A DNA stretch of 64,000 bases from Neolewinella xylanilytica. Lineage in GTDB: Bacteria > Bacteroidota > Bacteroidia > Chitinophagales > Saprospiraceae. Below the pieces are notes generated by a model. The model made no database searches. It had not been told where the DNA came from and saw nothing but the letters and a program-made list of their open reading frames with translations. Below are positions 18,125 through 26,697 of this stretch, in pieces. A program made the position numbers and the translations under genes. Location: NCBI RefSeq assembly GCF_002934605.1, contig NZ_PTJC01000006.1:992001-1056000 (forward strand). The letters are read 5' to 3'. Position 1 is the first letter of the stretch; each line of letters begins with the position of its first letter.

Positions 18125-19332
18125 AGTCGTTCGATAATGGTGGAAACGGCCAGCCCGGCACCGGCGTCGATGGTCAGACTACCGATGTTCAGGTCCCGGC
18201 GTTCGAGTTCGTCCAGAATCTGGCAAAGCATCATACCTCCTACGGCGCCCAGGGGTTCGCCCAGGGCAATGCTCCCGCCGAGAACATTGATCTTATCCTC
18301 GTCAATGTCGAGCCGCTGTTGAAAGCGAATGGCCGGGGCGGCGAAAGATTCGTTGAATTCCCAAAGATCGATGTCGTCCCGGGTTAGCCCCGCTTGCTTC
18401 AGGGCGAGGTTAAACGCGTTAACGCCTCCGGTGAGCAAGGTGGCGTCAACGGCGGACATCGCCACCGCACGGATGCGGGCGCGGGCCTTAAAGCCGAGGC
18501 GTTCTCCCGAAGCACGGTTGCCTAATAGGCAAAGCGCGCACCCGTCCGCGGGGGGGCTGGTGTTCCCTTTGGTGTGTCGGTGGTCTACGTTATCTACTAG
18601 GGGAAAGCGATGAAGCGCCATCTCATCGAAGCCGGCCAGCCCCATCTCCGAAAAGCGAGCACCGAAGGTGGCCAGGCTTTCCATGTCGAGGCCGGCATCC
18701 GGTATCGTATCGATGGACAGAATCGGCAGTCCGTTCTGGTCGGTGATCGGCTCGAGGCTGGCCCGAAAATACCCCGCTTCCCGGGCGGCTACTGCCTTTG
18801 CGTGGCTTCGAAGCGCGTATTGGTCCAGGTCTTCCCGTTGGAGCCCGTGGGTGCTGGCTACCAAATCCGCGGCCACTCCCTGGGGGATGTAATGACTGTT
18901 GATCACCGTAGCCGGGTCGTTCATCATGGGGCCACTGTTCAGGTACGTTGGAACCCGCGACATCACCTCCAGCCCGCCGGCGATGATCGTATCCCCGTAA
19001 CCCGCGGTGATGCGGGCGGCAGCTAAATTGATGGCCTCCAGTCCACTCGTATTAAACCGGTTGATCTGCAGCCCGCCGCGCGCTTGTCCCCATCCGGCGT
19101 ACAGCAGCGCCGCTCTGGCGATGTTGTAGCCCTGGTCTCCCGCCGGCGTGTTACAACCGATGACTAAATCGTCGATCTCCGCGGGTAGATCGTCCCGACC
19201 GCTACGGCGTTGAAAGGCCCGCAGGCACTGTGCCAGCAGCTCGATCGGTTTAACTTCGTACAGGTCGGCGGGGAAGGCGGCTCGCCCGCGCGGACTGCGC
19301 AGGGCGTCGTAGATGAAGGCTTCGGTGGGCAA
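18121..19332 (-). CDS. Thiolase-fold protein lacking catalytic residues
   Basis: A 403-residue thiolase-family protein, full length and collinear with FadA/FadI-type 3-ketoacyl-CoA thiolases. The nucleophilic Cys in the usual NR(F/L)C(G/S)SG motif is Asn94 (NRFNTSGLEA). The His of the usual GHPLG is Glu359 (IALGEPLGAVGG). The second catalytic Cys near the end is Asp389 (LTIDAGAGLAV). The NEAFA region is kept as NESFAAP. I checked all three on the DNA. Since the thiolytic reaction needs both cysteines, the protein is probably inactive as a thiolase, or does a different reaction. It is the first gene of a two-gene operon with the intact FadJ-like subunit. Confidence 0.85.
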   Translation of the reverse strand: MPTEAFIYDALRSPRGRAAFPADLYEVKPIELLAQCLRAFQRRSGRDDLPAEIDDLVIGCNTPAGDQGYNIARAALLYAGWGQARGGLQINRFNTSGLEAINLAAARITAGYGDTIIAGGLEVMSRVPTYLNSGPMMNDPATVINSHYIPQGVAADLVASTHGLQREDLDQYALRSHAKAVAAREAGYFRASLEPITDQNGLPILSIDTIPDAGLDMESLATFGARFSEMGLAGFDEMALHRFPLVDNVDHRHTKGNTSPPADGCALCLLGNRASGERLGFKARARIRAVAMSAVDATLLTGGVNAFNLALKQAGLTRDDIDLWEFNESFAAPAIRFQQRLDIDEDKINVLGGSIALGEPLGAVGGMMLCQILDELERRDLNIGSLTIDAGAGLAVSTIIERL

Positions 19333-19485
19333 GTCTTTTGCGGCTTATGTGATGAAAGAGGTAATATACAAGGCAGCGGGGCTTCGGATGCTCGCATCCC
19401 CGCTACGTTTTTTTCCGGTCGCACCGGCTGGCACCGCCGGTAAGTTACAACCGCTTGCTACCTTGGCTACTCCAAAGCCCCCGCC

Positions 19486-20787
19486 GTGTCCGTATCAAAC
19501 CCCAAGCTGTATTACGCTATCTGGATTATCGGTTTCGTACTGCTACTCTCAACCGCCTACGGGATCCTTTATGCGCTGGACTTCATTACCACGCTTCCCA
19601 ACGCGTCGAACTTGTTAAACGGGGATGCAACCTTCTACCACTCCATTCAGCAGCAGGGATACGTTTACGTGCCCGGAGTTCCTTGCAACGCCGGATTTTT
19701 CCCCTTTTTTGCCTACATCTGGCGGCTTACCGGCTTAGGCGTAGTCGGAATAGCGGCACTGAATGCGACCGTTTTTCTGGTAGCGATCTGGCTCAACTGC
19801 CTCCTGCTCCGTCCACATCCGGTCGTGCTGGGTATTTTTCTCTCGCTCCCCTTTCTGTTTTACGCCTACACCCCGCTGTCGGAAGCTTTTTTCTGCCTTT
19901 TTTCAACGGGCATACTGTGGGGGTACGCCCGTGGCAACCGGCCGTTGACGTTCGTCGCGTTGCTGCTGGCGGGGATCACCCGGCCTACTTTCCTCTTTTT
20001 CATCCCGGCGATGGTAGGGGCCACGCTCATGCAGCGGGATGTTCGGCACACCTTCACCTGGGCCAATTGGCGGCCCATCCTGGGTTGGTATGTACCACCG
20101 ATCGCCTTGGCCTTTATGACGGTGGCGCTCATCCAGTACGTACAACTCGGCGAGCCATTCCTCTACTTCAGCGTCCAGGCCACGGTGTGGGGCAGGGAAT
20201 TCGGCTTTCCCGTATTCCCCCTGGCCGACAATCCCCTAGGCTGGTTGACGCGTTTCCGGATTTTTAATTACTGCCTCGGGCTGCTGGCCGCGGGCTTCGG
20301 AGTGAAGTACCTGTTTACCTGGTTGCGGGGCCGATTGCTGCCCGCCGATCTGCAGCCCGTGGAACTGCTCTCGATCATCTATCTGTCCATGTGCCTGGTC
20401 AGTATCCTCTTCTTTAACCCCGAATGGCACTGGATCCCGGACTACCAGTACACGTCCACCATCCTCACCGGCATTAACCGCTACCTCCAGGTTAACCCCT
20501 TTTTGCTCGTTTTTCTGGTTTATTTATTTCGGCAACGGCCCGCATCGCCCTGGGTGCTTCCCCTTTTGCTCATCGGATTGCACCTGGTTTACTTTACGGT
20601 CTGGCCGGAATACTATACCCACATCCAGAAATACCTGCGCCTTTCGGTAATTACCGGAATGTTCCTCCTGTATGCCCTGTATCATTACCGGCAGTGGGCC
20701 GTGGTGGGGTACGCACTGGTGATTGTTTCTTTTTTCTTTCAGGCCTGGATGTTCGGTACCATGCTTTCCGGTGTACTGGTGGACTGA
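19486..20787 (+). CDS. Multi-pass membrane protein, mannosyltransferase-like
   Basis: A 433-residue integral membrane protein with about ten to twelve hydrophobic spans. The early loop after the first span has NGDATFYHSIQQQGYVY, an acidic loop reminiscent of the first extracytoplasmic loop of GT-C/PIG-V type glycosyltransferases, and the hydrophobic pattern fits that class. I found no decisive signature, so the function is an inference. The start is a GTG; no ATG lies near. It is divergent from the thiolase-like gene with 153 bases between them, which include a weak -7-like TACCTTGG. Confidence 0.6.
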   Translation: MSVSNPKLYYAIWIIGFVLLLSTAYGILYALDFITTLPNASNLLNGDATFYHSIQQQGYVYVPGVPCNAGFFPFFAYIWRLTGLGVVGIAALNATVFLVAIWLNCLLLRPHPVVLGIFLSLPFLFYAYTPLSEAFFCLFSTGILWGYARGNRPLTFVALLLAGITRPTFLFFIPAMVGATLMQRDVRHTFTWANWRPILGWYVPPIALAFMTVALIQYVQLGEPFLYFSVQATVWGREFGFPVFPLADNPLGWLTRFRIFNYCLGLLAAGFGVKYLFTWLRGRLLPADLQPVELLSIIYLSMCLVSILFFNPEWHWIPDYQYTSTILTGINRYLQVNPFLLVFLVYLFRQRPASPWVLPLLLIGLHLVYFTVWPEYYTHIQKYLRLSVITGMFLLYALYHYRQWAVVGYALVIVSFFFQAWMFGTMLSGVLVD

Positions 20788-20943
20788 AACGGTACGGCTG
20801 CTATCGCGTTATGCTTTAGGACGACGAAGCCAACCGCCTGGACGCCGGCGCGTATCGTGTGTTGGTCCCGCGCGGCCAAGGATTGGTAGAGTTAACTTTG
20901 CACCTGCGCGCGCCGCCCGTATCTTCAAAGAAATTAGTGAGCC

Positions 20944-21225
20944 ATGCCAAGAACCAAATTAACCGTATTCAGCCGATTTTTACTCTTTATGCTTATTGCC
21001 CTGCCGATCATTTACGTCGCGGCCTCCCTCTACAACGGCGAAGACCCGGTGAACAACGTCAGGGGGTGGTTGGGCATGAACAACCGGGAGCTGCTGGAAG
21101 AACGCTACGAGGCACCGGCGGCAACGGATGCCCCGGCCGACATGGAAGCAATCCAACAACTCCGCAGTGAGAACGAGCAACTCCGCGAAGCCCTGGCCCG
21201 CTGTCAAAATACTACCGGTAGCTGA
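20944..21225 (+). CDS. Small single-span membrane protein
   Basis: A 93-residue protein with one N-terminal membrane span (about residues 12-28, FLLFMLIALPIIYVAAS) and a short C-terminal coiled-coil-like helix (IQQLRSENEQLREALARC). I recognise no family. Its TGA overlaps the ATG of the next membrane protein, so the two are almost certainly made together. Upstream there is a -7-like TAACTTTG at 20893-20900 with no clear -33 partner. Confidence 0.6.
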   Translation: MPRTKLTVFSRFLLFMLIALPIIYVAASLYNGEDPVNNVRGWLGMNNRELLEERYEAPAATDAPADMEAIQQLRSENEQLREALARCQNTTGS

Positions 21226-22112
21226 TGGAAGACGGGTGGATGACAAAACTGCGCTACGGCATCCATGAGTTTTTCTATACGCTCATGACCTTCCCCCGGG
21301 CCTGGCGGTTCATGGTCAACCACCGGCTCTGGGTAGGATTGCGACAATACGGATGGGTGGCCCGCGGGCTGGTCGCCGTTGGCATTTTAGTCGGGCTCTT
21401 CATGATCACCGAGGTGTTCGAATGGCTCGAATCCCACGCCGATGAACCCCTGACGGCCATGGCCATCGGCAGCGATTCCTTGATCTGGCAGTGGTTACTA
21501 GAAGCTTACAATAGTCTGTCCAATGGGGTCCTGAACTGGGTGGTGCTGGTGTTACTCGAGGTGGTGATTTACCATTTTATGCGCCAGACCCTGCGGGTGA
21601 TCCTGGAGAAAGACGTAGAGGAGGCGCATACGTTCAAGCCCTTCCTCAATGCCCAGATCCGGATGCTGCAAGTATCCTTTATGGCCGTGATCTTGCAGCA
21701 GGTCCTCGTCAACATAGGGAATGCCGTGCTGCCAAATTTCGTGGAAGGCTTGTTTGCCATAGCCGTTCAGTCGACTATCCTCGGTTACGCCATTGCCGAC
21801 AATTACAACGAGCAATTCGAGTTGACCATTCAGCAGAGCCTGAAGCAACTGCAACGCAACTACATCGGCATTTGCATGGGGCTCGGGCTGCCGCTCTTCC
21901 TGCTATTAAAGGTTCCGTTATTCGGTACCGTTCTTGGGCCCCTGCTTACCTCGGTGGCCGCGGCGATCGTACTCCGGGAAAAGAGCGACCTACACCTGGT
22001 AGGCTACCAAATGAGCGAAAAGGAAAAGGAGAAGGCGGATAAAAAACGGGCCAAGGCCGAACGAAAGGCCGCCCGACGAAAGCAGCGTGGGACGGCCAAA
22101 AGCCTATCTTGA
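21225..22112 (+). CDS. Membrane protein of unknown function with charged tail
   Basis: A 295-residue protein with about four to six hydrophobic segments (around residues 46-62, 104-120, 145-165, 180-195 and 222-250) and a strongly basic/acidic C-terminal tail (EKEKADKKRAKAERKAARRK) that should face the cytoplasm. The overall layout resembles the EI24/CysZ-like membrane proteins, but no signature is convincing. It starts in a TGATG-type overlap with the small membrane protein upstream and is followed 22 bases later by the phosphatidylcholine synthase gene, suggesting a membrane-lipid or envelope setting. Confidence 0.6.
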   Translation: MEDGWMTKLRYGIHEFFYTLMTFPRAWRFMVNHRLWVGLRQYGWVARGLVAVGILVGLFMITEVFEWLESHADEPLTAMAIGSDSLIWQWLLEAYNSLSNGVLNWVVLVLLEVVIYHFMRQTLRVILEKDVEEAHTFKPFLNAQIRMLQVSFMAVILQQVLVNIGNAVLPNFVEGLFAIAVQSTILGYAIADNYNEQFELTIQQSLKQLQRNYIGICMGLGLPLFLLLKVPLFGTVLGPLLTSVAAAIVLREKSDLHLVGYQMSEKEKEKADKKRAKAERKAARRKQRGTAKSLS

Positions 22113-22134
22113 GCCTTCAACTTCACGCAACGAT

Positions 22135-22842
22135 ATGCAAAAGCTCGCGGCCTGGTCCGTACACGCCTTCACCGCTACGGGACTACTCGCGGCCTTTATG
22201 GGGCTTATCGCGGTGTCGGAGGGAGACTACCGGCTGGCGATGCTCTGGATTCTCGTAGCCCTGGTTATCGACGGGGTCGACGGTACCTTCGCCCGTCTGG
22301 CCAGGGTAGGGGAAGTGCTACCCCGGGTGAGCGGTAAGACGATCGATTACGTTATCGATTTCTTTTCCTACGCGATCCTGCCCGCCTACCTGTTCTACGA
22401 GGCCATGGAGCTGGCGTACTGGCCCCGCCTCACCTGCTGTTTTGCCATGTTGCTTTCCGCGGCGCTGTATTATGGTAAGGAAGATATGGTCAGTCCTTCG
22501 GGTCGCCACTTTGTTGGCTTCCCCGTGCTGTGGAATATGGTTGTCTACGTCCTGGTATTCGTACTTCCCTGGATATCGGGTTGGGCCATCGTCGCGGTGG
22601 TGTTCGCCTTTGCCGTTATGCATTTTCTCCCCGTGCTTTTCGCCTATCCCTCCCGGGGTGGGCGGTGGTGGGTGCTGACCTTACTGGCCACCGTGGCATT
22701 CATCGCCGCCGCCGTGATGAATGTTTGGTATTATCCGGAGCCCAGCCCCTTATGGCGCGGCGTCTGTCTGGTGGCTACCGCCTATTACGCGGTGCTCGCG
22801 GCGGTGGATACCTATTCGGGCGACGGGGCGCAGGTGCCATGA
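22135..22842 (+). CDS. pcs: Phosphatidylcholine synthase
   Basis: Pcs condenses CDP-diacylglycerol with choline to give phosphatidylcholine and CMP in the cytoplasmic membrane. The 235-residue, multi-span protein carries the CDP-alcohol phosphatidyltransferase motif in the Pcs form: DGVDGTFARLARV, then G, then D-x3-D (SGKTIDYVIDF). FVGFPVLWNMVVY is also typical of this subfamily. I start at the ATG at 22135; an upstream GTG would overlap the previous gene and add residues outside the family pattern. Phosphatidylserine synthase is the main alternative but fits less well. Confidence 0.82.
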   Translation: MQKLAAWSVHAFTATGLLAAFMGLIAVSEGDYRLAMLWILVALVIDGVDGTFARLARVGEVLPRVSGKTIDYVIDFFSYAILPAYLFYEAMELAYWPRLTCCFAMLLSAALYYGKEDMVSPSGRHFVGFPVLWNMVVYVLVFVLPWISGWAIVAVVFAFAVMHFLPVLFAYPSRGGRWWVLTLLATVAFIAAAVMNVWYYPEPSPLWRGVCLVATAYYAVLAAVDTYSGDGAQVP

Positions 22843-22900
22843 CGGGCAACCTTAGCCTACCTTCCGGTGTCATTCTACCTACCCCCAAGTATCCAAGCCG

Positions 22901-24538
22901 TTGCTGCGCAGTTTAATTTTACTCGTCTTTTGGCTATCCATGCTGGCCTCCTCTTTCTTCGGACTCCAGCGGTGTGCCACGCCCACCCCGCCTCGGGGCG
23001 GTGACATCGACTCGATTGGTCCGGTGCTGGTCTTGGAAGAATCGACGCCGAATTTTCAGACTAATTTTCGACCCGACCGGATCGAGCTGACCTTTGACGA
23101 GTGGGTGGAGCTCGATTTTCAACAGGAGATCGTTATCAGTCCCCCGCTGGACCTCGGCGCCGACAACCGACCGCAACTGCGACGGCGTAGCCTGGTCATT
23201 CCCCTCGAAGGCGTGGAATTACGCGACAGCGTTACCTACGTGGTAAACATCGGCTCGGCGATCAAGGACCTGAACGAAGGAAATCCCACCGAAAACCTGC
23301 GTTTCGTGTTTGCCACCGGGCCCATTCTTGATACCGCCTCCGTCACGGGTAGCGTTGTCGACGAGTTCACCGGCGAGCCCCTGGAGGCCATTGCGGTGAG
23401 CCTGTACGATAACCTGGCGGATACGGCCGTCTTTACCGAGAATCCGACCTACTTTGCCATCTCCGAGGAGGATGGCACGTTCACGATCGGCAACGTCCGG
23501 CCCGGGGAATACCGGGTGGTAGCCCTCCAGCGAAACCCGGGCGCAACAGCCTACTATCCGGATTATGATGGCGTATTTCCCCCGCTTGCCGTCGGTTTTC
23601 GCGACAGCACGATCCTAGTTAGCGATGCGGAAAACCCCATCGGTGAGGTGCGCGTGTCGCCGATCCCCGTTACACCCTTGGCTACGGAAGTTACGGCCGA
23701 CGAGTTCGGCCTGATCAAGATCGGAGTGAACCAGCCCGCCGGGAAAGTCGACCTGCGCAGCGGCCGCGAATACCTCCGTAATGACCTAGCGGACACCATC
23801 CGACTGTACTACCGGGAGCCGGCGGCCGATACGATCCTGCTGGGCCGCGACAGTATTTACTCCGATACCGTGTTCGTTAGCGGAGCAATGGACGATGCCC
23901 CCGTTCTGCCGCTTACCGCCGTCGGAAAATCGACGGGTAAGGTAAACCCGGGGGAGGGCATCCGCCTGGTATTCAATCGACCGTTGAGCAGTATCGATAC
24001 CAGCCTGGTGCGGCTTTTTCGGGACACCTTCGTGAATCCGGTCGCCTATACCTATACGATCGATTCGGTTTACCCGGCCGAGTTGAGACTACGCGCCAAC
24101 TGGTCGGAAGCCGCCCCGTATTTTATCGAATTATTACCGACGGCGGTTACGGACTGGTATGGAACCTCGAATCCGGATACCATCGCCCGGTCGCTGAACG
24201 TGGCCGCAGCGGAAGAATTTGGCGTATTGACCGTAACCCTTGCGAATCTCAATTCCACCCTGGACTACATTCTGCGGCTCGTTGATTCCGAAGGGGAGGT
24301 GATCGTGGGGACCCGCCGGTTCATTCACGAGCGTTTCGAATACATCGCTACCTACCGCAGCCTCCCGCCCGGCAATTATTTGGTCGAATTGATCTACGAT
24401 AGCAACGGAAACGAGCGCTTCGACTCGGGAGACCTCCGATTCGGCCGACAGCCGGAGGTGGTCCAACGCTTCGAAACCGAGGAGTTGCGGGCAAACTGGG
24501 AAGTGGAAAAATCCATTGATCTCGAGAACAACCAGTAA
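22901..24538 (+). CDS. Ig-like domain lipoprotein
   Basis: A 545-residue exported protein of a type common in Bacteroidota. After an N-terminal hydrophobic signal the Cys of LQRCATPTPPRGG probably is lipidated, although the lipobox is weak. Residues about 40-145 resemble a bacterial Ig-like (Big_5) domain (RIELTFDEWVEL ... YVVNIGSAIKDLNEGN), followed by a carboxypeptidase-regulatory-like domain (VTGSVVDEFTGEPLEAIAV, then DGTFTIGNVRPGEYRVVAL). The C-terminal half is beta-rich and ends in YDSNGNERFDSGD-type repeats. The start is a TTG; the first ATG would cut the signal. Function unknown, cell-surface or outer-membrane location likely. Confidence 0.75.
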   Translation: MLRSLILLVFWLSMLASSFFGLQRCATPTPPRGGDIDSIGPVLVLEESTPNFQTNFRPDRIELTFDEWVELDFQQEIVISPPLDLGADNRPQLRRRSLVIPLEGVELRDSVTYVVNIGSAIKDLNEGNPTENLRFVFATGPILDTASVTGSVVDEFTGEPLEAIAVSLYDNLADTAVFTENPTYFAISEEDGTFTIGNVRPGEYRVVALQRNPGATAYYPDYDGVFPPLAVGFRDSTILVSDAENPIGEVRVSPIPVTPLATEVTADEFGLIKIGVNQPAGKVDLRSGREYLRNDLADTIRLYYREPAADTILLGRDSIYSDTVFVSGAMDDAPVLPLTAVGKSTGKVNPGEGIRLVFNRPLSSIDTSLVRLFRDTFVNPVAYTYTIDSVYPAELRLRANWSEAAPYFIELLPTAVTDWYGTSNPDTIARSLNVAAAEEFGVLTVTLANLNSTLDYILRLVDSEGEVIVGTRRFIHERFEYIATYRSLPPGNYLVELIYDSNGNERFDSGDLRFGRQPEVVQRFETEELRANWEVEKSIDLENNQ

Positions 24539-24674
24539 GTAGCTGCCGTTGCCACTGCCAGCATTCCGCTAAACATTGTAGTGGACATGGCTTCCTCTCC
24601 CTTCCGAGAGCTAGGGGGCGAAATCCAGGGAAACGGAAATGCCTGGCGCTATGCAGTACCAGAAAACAACGACT

Positions 24675-25076
24675 ATGAACCTACAGGATAAATACCGCGG
24701 TGTGCTCAGCATGACCGAGGAGCTCAACGCCCGCAATGCTCAGGTGAAGGAAGTAGACGGAAAGCTCCGGTTGGCGGCCAAGGTGGAAACCCAACGACAG
24801 AAAGACCTGCTCTGGGATGAAATCAAGCGCGTGGGCGGGGAAAACCCTAGTGACTTCGAGGCTGATATTCAGGTTGCCAATACCGAATACTACGATAAGT
24901 ACACCGTTAAGCGCGGCGATAGCCTCAGCAAGATCGCGAAAGACTACTACGGCGATCCAATGGCCTATAAGCACATTTACCAGGCAAATACCGACATCCT
25001 GCAGGATGCCCACAATATATTTCCCGATCAGGTGCTTACCATTCCGTTTCCGAAGGAGGGCGGCACCAAGGCGTAG
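24675..25076 (+). CDS. LysM domain protein
   Basis: A 133-residue protein whose C-terminal 50 residues form a LysM domain (YTVKRGDSLSKIAKDYYGD ... NIFPDQVLTIP), which binds N-acetylglucosamine polymers such as peptidoglycan. The N-terminal part is soluble and resembles the BON-like half of Kbp/YgaU-type proteins, and there is no signal peptide, so it is probably cytoplasmic as those are. I use the ATG at 24675; an upstream TTG adds only a 12-residue unconserved stretch. Confidence 0.8.
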   Translation: MNLQDKYRGVLSMTEELNARNAQVKEVDGKLRLAAKVETQRQKDLLWDEIKRVGGENPSDFEADIQVANTEYYDKYTVKRGDSLSKIAKDYYGDPMAYKHIYQANTDILQDAHNIFPDQVLTIPFPKEGGTKA

Positions 25077-25255
25077 CGTGTATAGGTGAAATCTGGGATC
25101 GGCAACGCTGAATTAAACGCAACGTTCGACTTGGCATGTCAATTGGTCAGACCGTTTGACGATCGGGTGTCAAATAGTCAGCACTGGGCACCGTGTCTTG
25201 CATGGCACGTGATTTGATTTCACGGGGGTGTATCCAAAAATTAAATACAACCACC

Positions 25256-25663
25256 ATGAAACTGACCAGATATAATCGTTTTCCTGCCTCTTTTCGATTT
25301 TTCGACGACGCCCTCACGCAGGCAGTGCATCCCAGTCGTCCGGCGGTGAATATCCTGGAAAAGGAAGACCGTTTCGAGCTGGAAATGGTAGCTCCGGGAC
25401 GTCAGAAAGACTTGTTTAAAGTCGACTTTTTCGACGGGCTGCTAGAAGTCTCCTACACGACCGAAAAGAATGGCACCGAGGACCAGCCTACCTACCTTCG
25501 TCACGAGTTCTCCCTCCAGGACTTCACCCGTAAGTTTAAACTGAACAGTGAAGTGATCGACGACCAGGCAATTGAGGCAACGTACGTGGATGGTATTCTC
25601 CGTCTCTCGCTTCCCAAACGGGAAAACGTGCAGAAGCCAGTCCGCCAGATTACCGTTGCATAG
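25256..25663 (+). CDS. Small heat-shock protein, Hsp20 family
   Basis: An ATP-independent holdase chaperone of 135 residues that keeps unfolded proteins from aggregating. The alpha-crystallin domain runs from VNILEKEDRFELEMVAPG to the IEATYVDGILRLSLPK motif near the end. The ATG at 25256 gives the usual short N-terminal arm; upstream in-frame starts are unlikely. It is followed by a strong hairpin shared with the convergent mscS gene. Confidence 0.9.
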   Translation: MKLTRYNRFPASFRFFDDALTQAVHPSRPAVNILEKEDRFELEMVAPGRQKDLFKVDFFDGLLEVSYTTEKNGTEDQPTYLRHEFSLQDFTRKFKLNSEVIDDQAIEATYVDGILRLSLPKRENVQKPVRQITVA

Positions 25664-25688
25664 GTTTCTCCTACCGATTAGCTTTTAT

Positions 25689-25730
25689 TAGCCGCCTCCG
25701 CTGTAGTGGAGGCGGCTATTCCTTTTTATT
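25689..25730. terminator. Bidirectional rho-independent-type terminator
   Basis: Perfect 11-bp stem TAGCCGCCTCC (25689-25699) and GGAGGCGGCTA (25708-25718) with an 8-base loop, followed on the plus strand by ATTCCTTTTTATT. It lies between convergent hsp20 and mscS, and the mscS stop codon is within the right arm. Confidence 0.8.
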
Positions 25731-26663
25731 CTCGCCCGCACCAGGTCTGGCTTTGGTTTCCGGATGGGCAGGCTCTTCGAAACTGACGCGGACGGGTATA
25801 TCCCGTTCACTGCCGTACAGCTTGATTTCCGTGATATCGGCCGGCAGGCTGTAATTGTTGGCGTCGATCGCGTTCTTGATATCCCGGATCACTTCCCCCC
25901 GTACTTGCAGCGCACCTGCGCGGAAATCTTTGGTGTCGAGCCAGAAATATACCTTTAGATTGATCGTACTGGCGGCTAGTTCGTCCTCGGCAACAAAGCT
26001 TTCGTGTTCGCCGTCCCGCGCAATGCGATAATGGGAATCGAGCACGTCCTGGATAACGTTTTTAGCTCCTTGAATGTCATCCTCGTAGGCAATGCCGATC
26101 ACGAAATCGTAGCGGATGTATCCATCGGCGGTGTAGTTCTGAACGGGTTGGGTCAGGACGTCCGAGTTCGGAATGTACACATCCTTTCCGTCGAAGGTTT
26201 TGATATGGGTATACCGGAATTGCAGGCTTTTTACTTTCCCGAAATGGTCGACTACCCGGATGGTATCGTTGACATTGAAGGGACGGTTAAAGGCCAAAAT
26301 GATCCCGGAAATGAAATTCTCGCCGATGTCCCGAAAGGCAAAGCCGAGAATGACGGCACTAGCGCCGAGGGCACTGAAGAGCGCGGTGGCAATACCGCTT
26401 AGACCGGCGGCCCGCAGTCCGAGCAGCACCGCCCCGATGATGATGAGCGTTTTAAGGGTCGTAACGAGGAAGCGACCCATGAGGGGGTCATCCATTTTCG
26501 ACAGGATTCGGCTGCCGAAGAAGCGGGCGATAATCCGTGCGAGGAATAGACCGATGAGGAGGATGATCAGTGCCAGGATGATACCCGGGATCGACTCCAA
26601 AAAATGATTCCAGGCGCCTACGAAAATGCTGCCCAGATCGCGTACTTCATCACCCATACGCAT
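25716..26663 (-). CDS. mscS: Small-conductance mechanosensitive channel
   Basis: MscS-family channels open on membrane tension and release solutes after osmotic downshift. The 315-residue protein has three N-terminal membrane spans, the pore-lining third with ALFSALGASAVILGFAFRD, then the soluble beta domain with GDIGENF-type region (DIGENFISGIILAFNRPF) and the VDHFGKVKSLQ segment. It ends in a hydrophilic tail. It lies 34 bases downstream of the DUF389 gene on the same strand, so the two membrane proteins are probably co-transcribed. Confidence 0.92.
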   Translation of the reverse strand: MRMGDEVRDLGSIFVGAWNHFLESIPGIILALIILLIGLFLARIIARFFGSRILSKMDDPLMGRFLVTTLKTLIIIGAVLLGLRAAGLSGIATALFSALGASAVILGFAFRDIGENFISGIILAFNRPFNVNDTIRVVDHFGKVKSLQFRYTHIKTFDGKDVYIPNSDVLTQPVQNYTADGYIRYDFVIGIAYEDDIQGAKNVIQDVLDSHYRIARDGEHESFVAEDELAASTINLKVYFWLDTKDFRAGALQVRGEVIRDIKNAIDANNYSLPADITEIKLYGSERDIPVRVSFEEPAHPETKARPGAGENKKE

Positions 26664-26697
26664 GAAACCAACTTTGGATAGGCATGTTTGGCGTTCG

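Noticed and set aside
19455-20267. 270-codon open frame overlapping the membrane protein gene
   Set aside because: The alternative frame encodes a clear multi-span membrane protein; this frame gives an arginine- and proline-rich sequence without hydrophobic pattern.
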